Notes under the pieces: model-generated
What the model was told of the DNA's origin: nothing
Databases searched by the model: none
What the model saw: only the letters and a program-made list of their open reading frames with translations
Program-made: the position numbers and the translations under genes
Assembly: GCF_050948175.1 (NCBI RefSeq)
Contig: NW_027490129.1
Location: 496,001 to 560,000 of the forward strand
Length of the DNA: 64,000 nt
Source of the DNA: Xylocopa sonorina
Taxonomy: Eukaryota > Arthropoda > Insecta > Hymenoptera > Apidae
Direction of reading: 5' to 3'
Shown here: piece by piece, positions 62,201 through 64,000 of the stretch
How positions within the stretch are numbered: the stretch's first letter is position 1
Layout of the letters: every line of letters starts with the position of its first letter

Positions 62201-64000
62201 TTGCGAAGTGCCACGTATACCTCGAACTCACTTCAAATGAATGTAAATGCGACACATCCTTGCTAGGAAATAGCGTTTGCAGATGTCTACGTATCGAAGC
62301 AATAGATTTCTAATGCTTCCTAAATCGCGATATCGCATCTCATTTCTATGTTTCATGATAAGATATAATATACATTGTGCAGTTTTATGTATACCTCGTA
62401 TTCACCTCAAAAGAATGTAAATGCGACACTTCCTTGCTATGAAATAGCGTTTGCAGATGTATATGTATCGAAGCAATAGAGTTCCAATGCTTCTTAGATC
62501 GTCATATCGCATCTCATTTCTATGTTTCATGATAAGATATAATGTTCATTGCGAAGTGTCATGTATACCTCGTATTCCTTTCAAAAGAATGTAAATGCGA
62601 CACTTCCTTCCTAGGAAGTAGCGTTTGCAGATATCTACGTATCGAAGCAATAGTGTTCTAATGCTTTTTAAATCGCCATATCGCATCCCATTTCTATGTT
62701 TCACGATAAGATACAATATTCATTGCGAAGTGTTATGTATACCTCGTATACACTTCAAATGAATGTAAATGCCACAGTTCCCTGCTCGGAAATAGCGTTT
62801 GCAGATGTCTACGTATCGAAGCAATAGGGATCTAATGCTTCTTAAATCGCCTTATCGCTTCACATTTCTATGTTTCATGAGAATATATATATTCACTGCG
62901 AAGTGTCATGTGTACCTCGCATACACTTCAAATAAATGTAAATGCGACACTTCCTTGCTAGGTAATAACGTTTGCAAATGTCTACGTATCGAAGCAATAG
63001 TGTTCTAATGCTACTTAATTTGCGATATCGCATATCATTTCTATGTTTCATGATAAGATATAATATTCATTGCGAAGTGTCATGTATACCTCGTATTCCT
63101 TTCAAAAGATTGTAAATGCGACACTTCCTTGCTAGGAAGTAGCGTTTGCAGATGTCTACGTATCGAAGCAATAGATTTCTAATGCTTCGTAAATCGCCAT
63201 AGCTCATCTCATTTCTATGTTTCAAGAGAAGATATAATATTCATTGTGGAGTGTTATGTATACCTCGTATTCACTTCAAAAGAATGTAAACGCGACACTT
63301 CCTTGCCAGGAAATAGCGTTTGCAGATGTCTACGTATGGTAGCATTAGAGTTCAAATGCTTCTCAAAACGCGATATCGCTACACACTACTATGTTTCATG
63401 ATAATATATAATACTCATTGTGGAGTGTCATGTATACCTCGTACTCAATTCCAAAGATTGTAAATGCGACACTTCCATGCTTGGAAATAGCGGTTGCGGA
63501 TGTCTACGTATCGAAGCAATAGAGTTCTAATGCTTCTTAAATCGCCATATTGCATCTCATTTCTATGTTTCATGATAAGATATAATATTCATTGTTGAGT
63601 GTTATGTATACCTCGTATTCACTTCAAAAGAATGTAAACGCGATACTGCCTTGCTAGGAAGTAGCGTTTGCAGATGTCTACGTATGGTAGCATTAGAGTT
63701 CTAAAGCTTCTCAAAACGCGATATCGCTACTCATTACTATGTTTCATGATAATATATAATACTCATTGAGGAGTGTTATGTATACCTCGTATTCACTTCA
63801 AAAGAATGTAAGCGCGACACTACCTTGCCACGAAATAGCGTTTGCATATGTCTACGTATAGTAGCATAAGGGCTCTAATGCTTCTCAAAACGTGATATCG
63901 CTTCTCATTACTATGTTTCATGATAATATATAATATTCATTGTGGAGTGTTATGTGTACCTCGTATTCATTTCAAGAGAAAGTAAATGCGACACTTTCTT
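59203..64000 (+). repeat. 174-bp satellite array, forward orientation
   Basis: About 27 monomers running to the window end. The first bases, CTAA, are the right TSD of element 5. It contains a partly preserved block duplication of 1565 bp, listed separately. No gene or other mobile element is seen. Confidence 0.95.
60478..63045 (+). repeat. Nine-monomer block duplication (1565-bp period)
   Basis: CCTGGCATACACTTC is at 60481 and 62046, TACATTGTGCAGTTTTATG at 60806 and 62371, and CTGCTCGGAAATAGCG near 61218 and 62783. All are 1565 bp apart, close to nine monomers. The blocks are near identical for long stretches, but one monomer between them is replaced, suggesting conversion or a staggered exchange. 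Confidence 0.8.

Overview
This is a eukaryotic window, most likely from an arthropod and plausibly an insect. It holds two things only: a tandem satellite array with a monomer of about 174 bp, and five copies of one family of Ty3/gypsy-type LTR retrotransposon. A sixth, strongly diverged LTR of a related family lies at 21113-21460. I see no host gene, tRNA or rRNA gene, CRISPR array or bacterial-type operon. The organism guess rests on the element type, the tRNA-Leu-like primer site and the CpG-rich, unmethylated-looking element DNA, and is weak. A long satellite loaded with young copies of one element suggests centromeric or pericentromeric heterochromatin.

Layout. 1-5075: element 1, minus strand, cut by the window edge (part of pol, gag, 5' LTR). 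5076-11935: satellite, which flips orientation near 11430. 11936-20703: element 2, plus strand, no target-site duplication (TSD), unequal LTRs. 20704-21112: satellite in flipped orientation. 21113-21460: diverged LTR, minus strand. 21461-22849: satellite. 22850-31988: element 3, plus strand, full length, TSD CTAC. 31989-34877: satellite. 34878-44014: element 4, plus strand, TSD CATG, nonsense codon in pol. 44015-50063: satellite. 50064-59202: element 5, minus strand, full length, TSD CTAA. 59203-64000: satellite. For elements 3, 4 and 5, removing the element plus one TSD restores a continuous satellite monomer.

How the element works. A full copy is about 9.14 kb: 1.61-kb LTR, tRNA-Leu-like primer binding site, gag (439 aa, two CCHC knuckles), pol (protease, reverse transcriptase, RNase H, integrase with GPY module), polypurine tract, LTR. 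There is no env and no chromodomain. Pol lies in the -1 frame relative to gag. A GGGAAAC heptamer, a 6-nt spacer and a predicted stem-loop sit exactly where the two open frames overlap, so Gag-Pol is probably made by -1 ribosomal frameshifting. The pol frame runs through the polypurine tract and 292 nt into the 3' LTR. That LTR-encoded acidic tail is also recognisable in the diverged LTR at 21113-21460, which argues that it is truly coding. Both LTR types also carry the splice-donor-like sequence AAGGTAAGT. Elements 3 and 5 show no disabling lesion that I can see. Element 2 is damaged in the frameshift heptamer and protease and looks chimeric. Element 4 has a stop in pol and a lost zinc ligand in gag.
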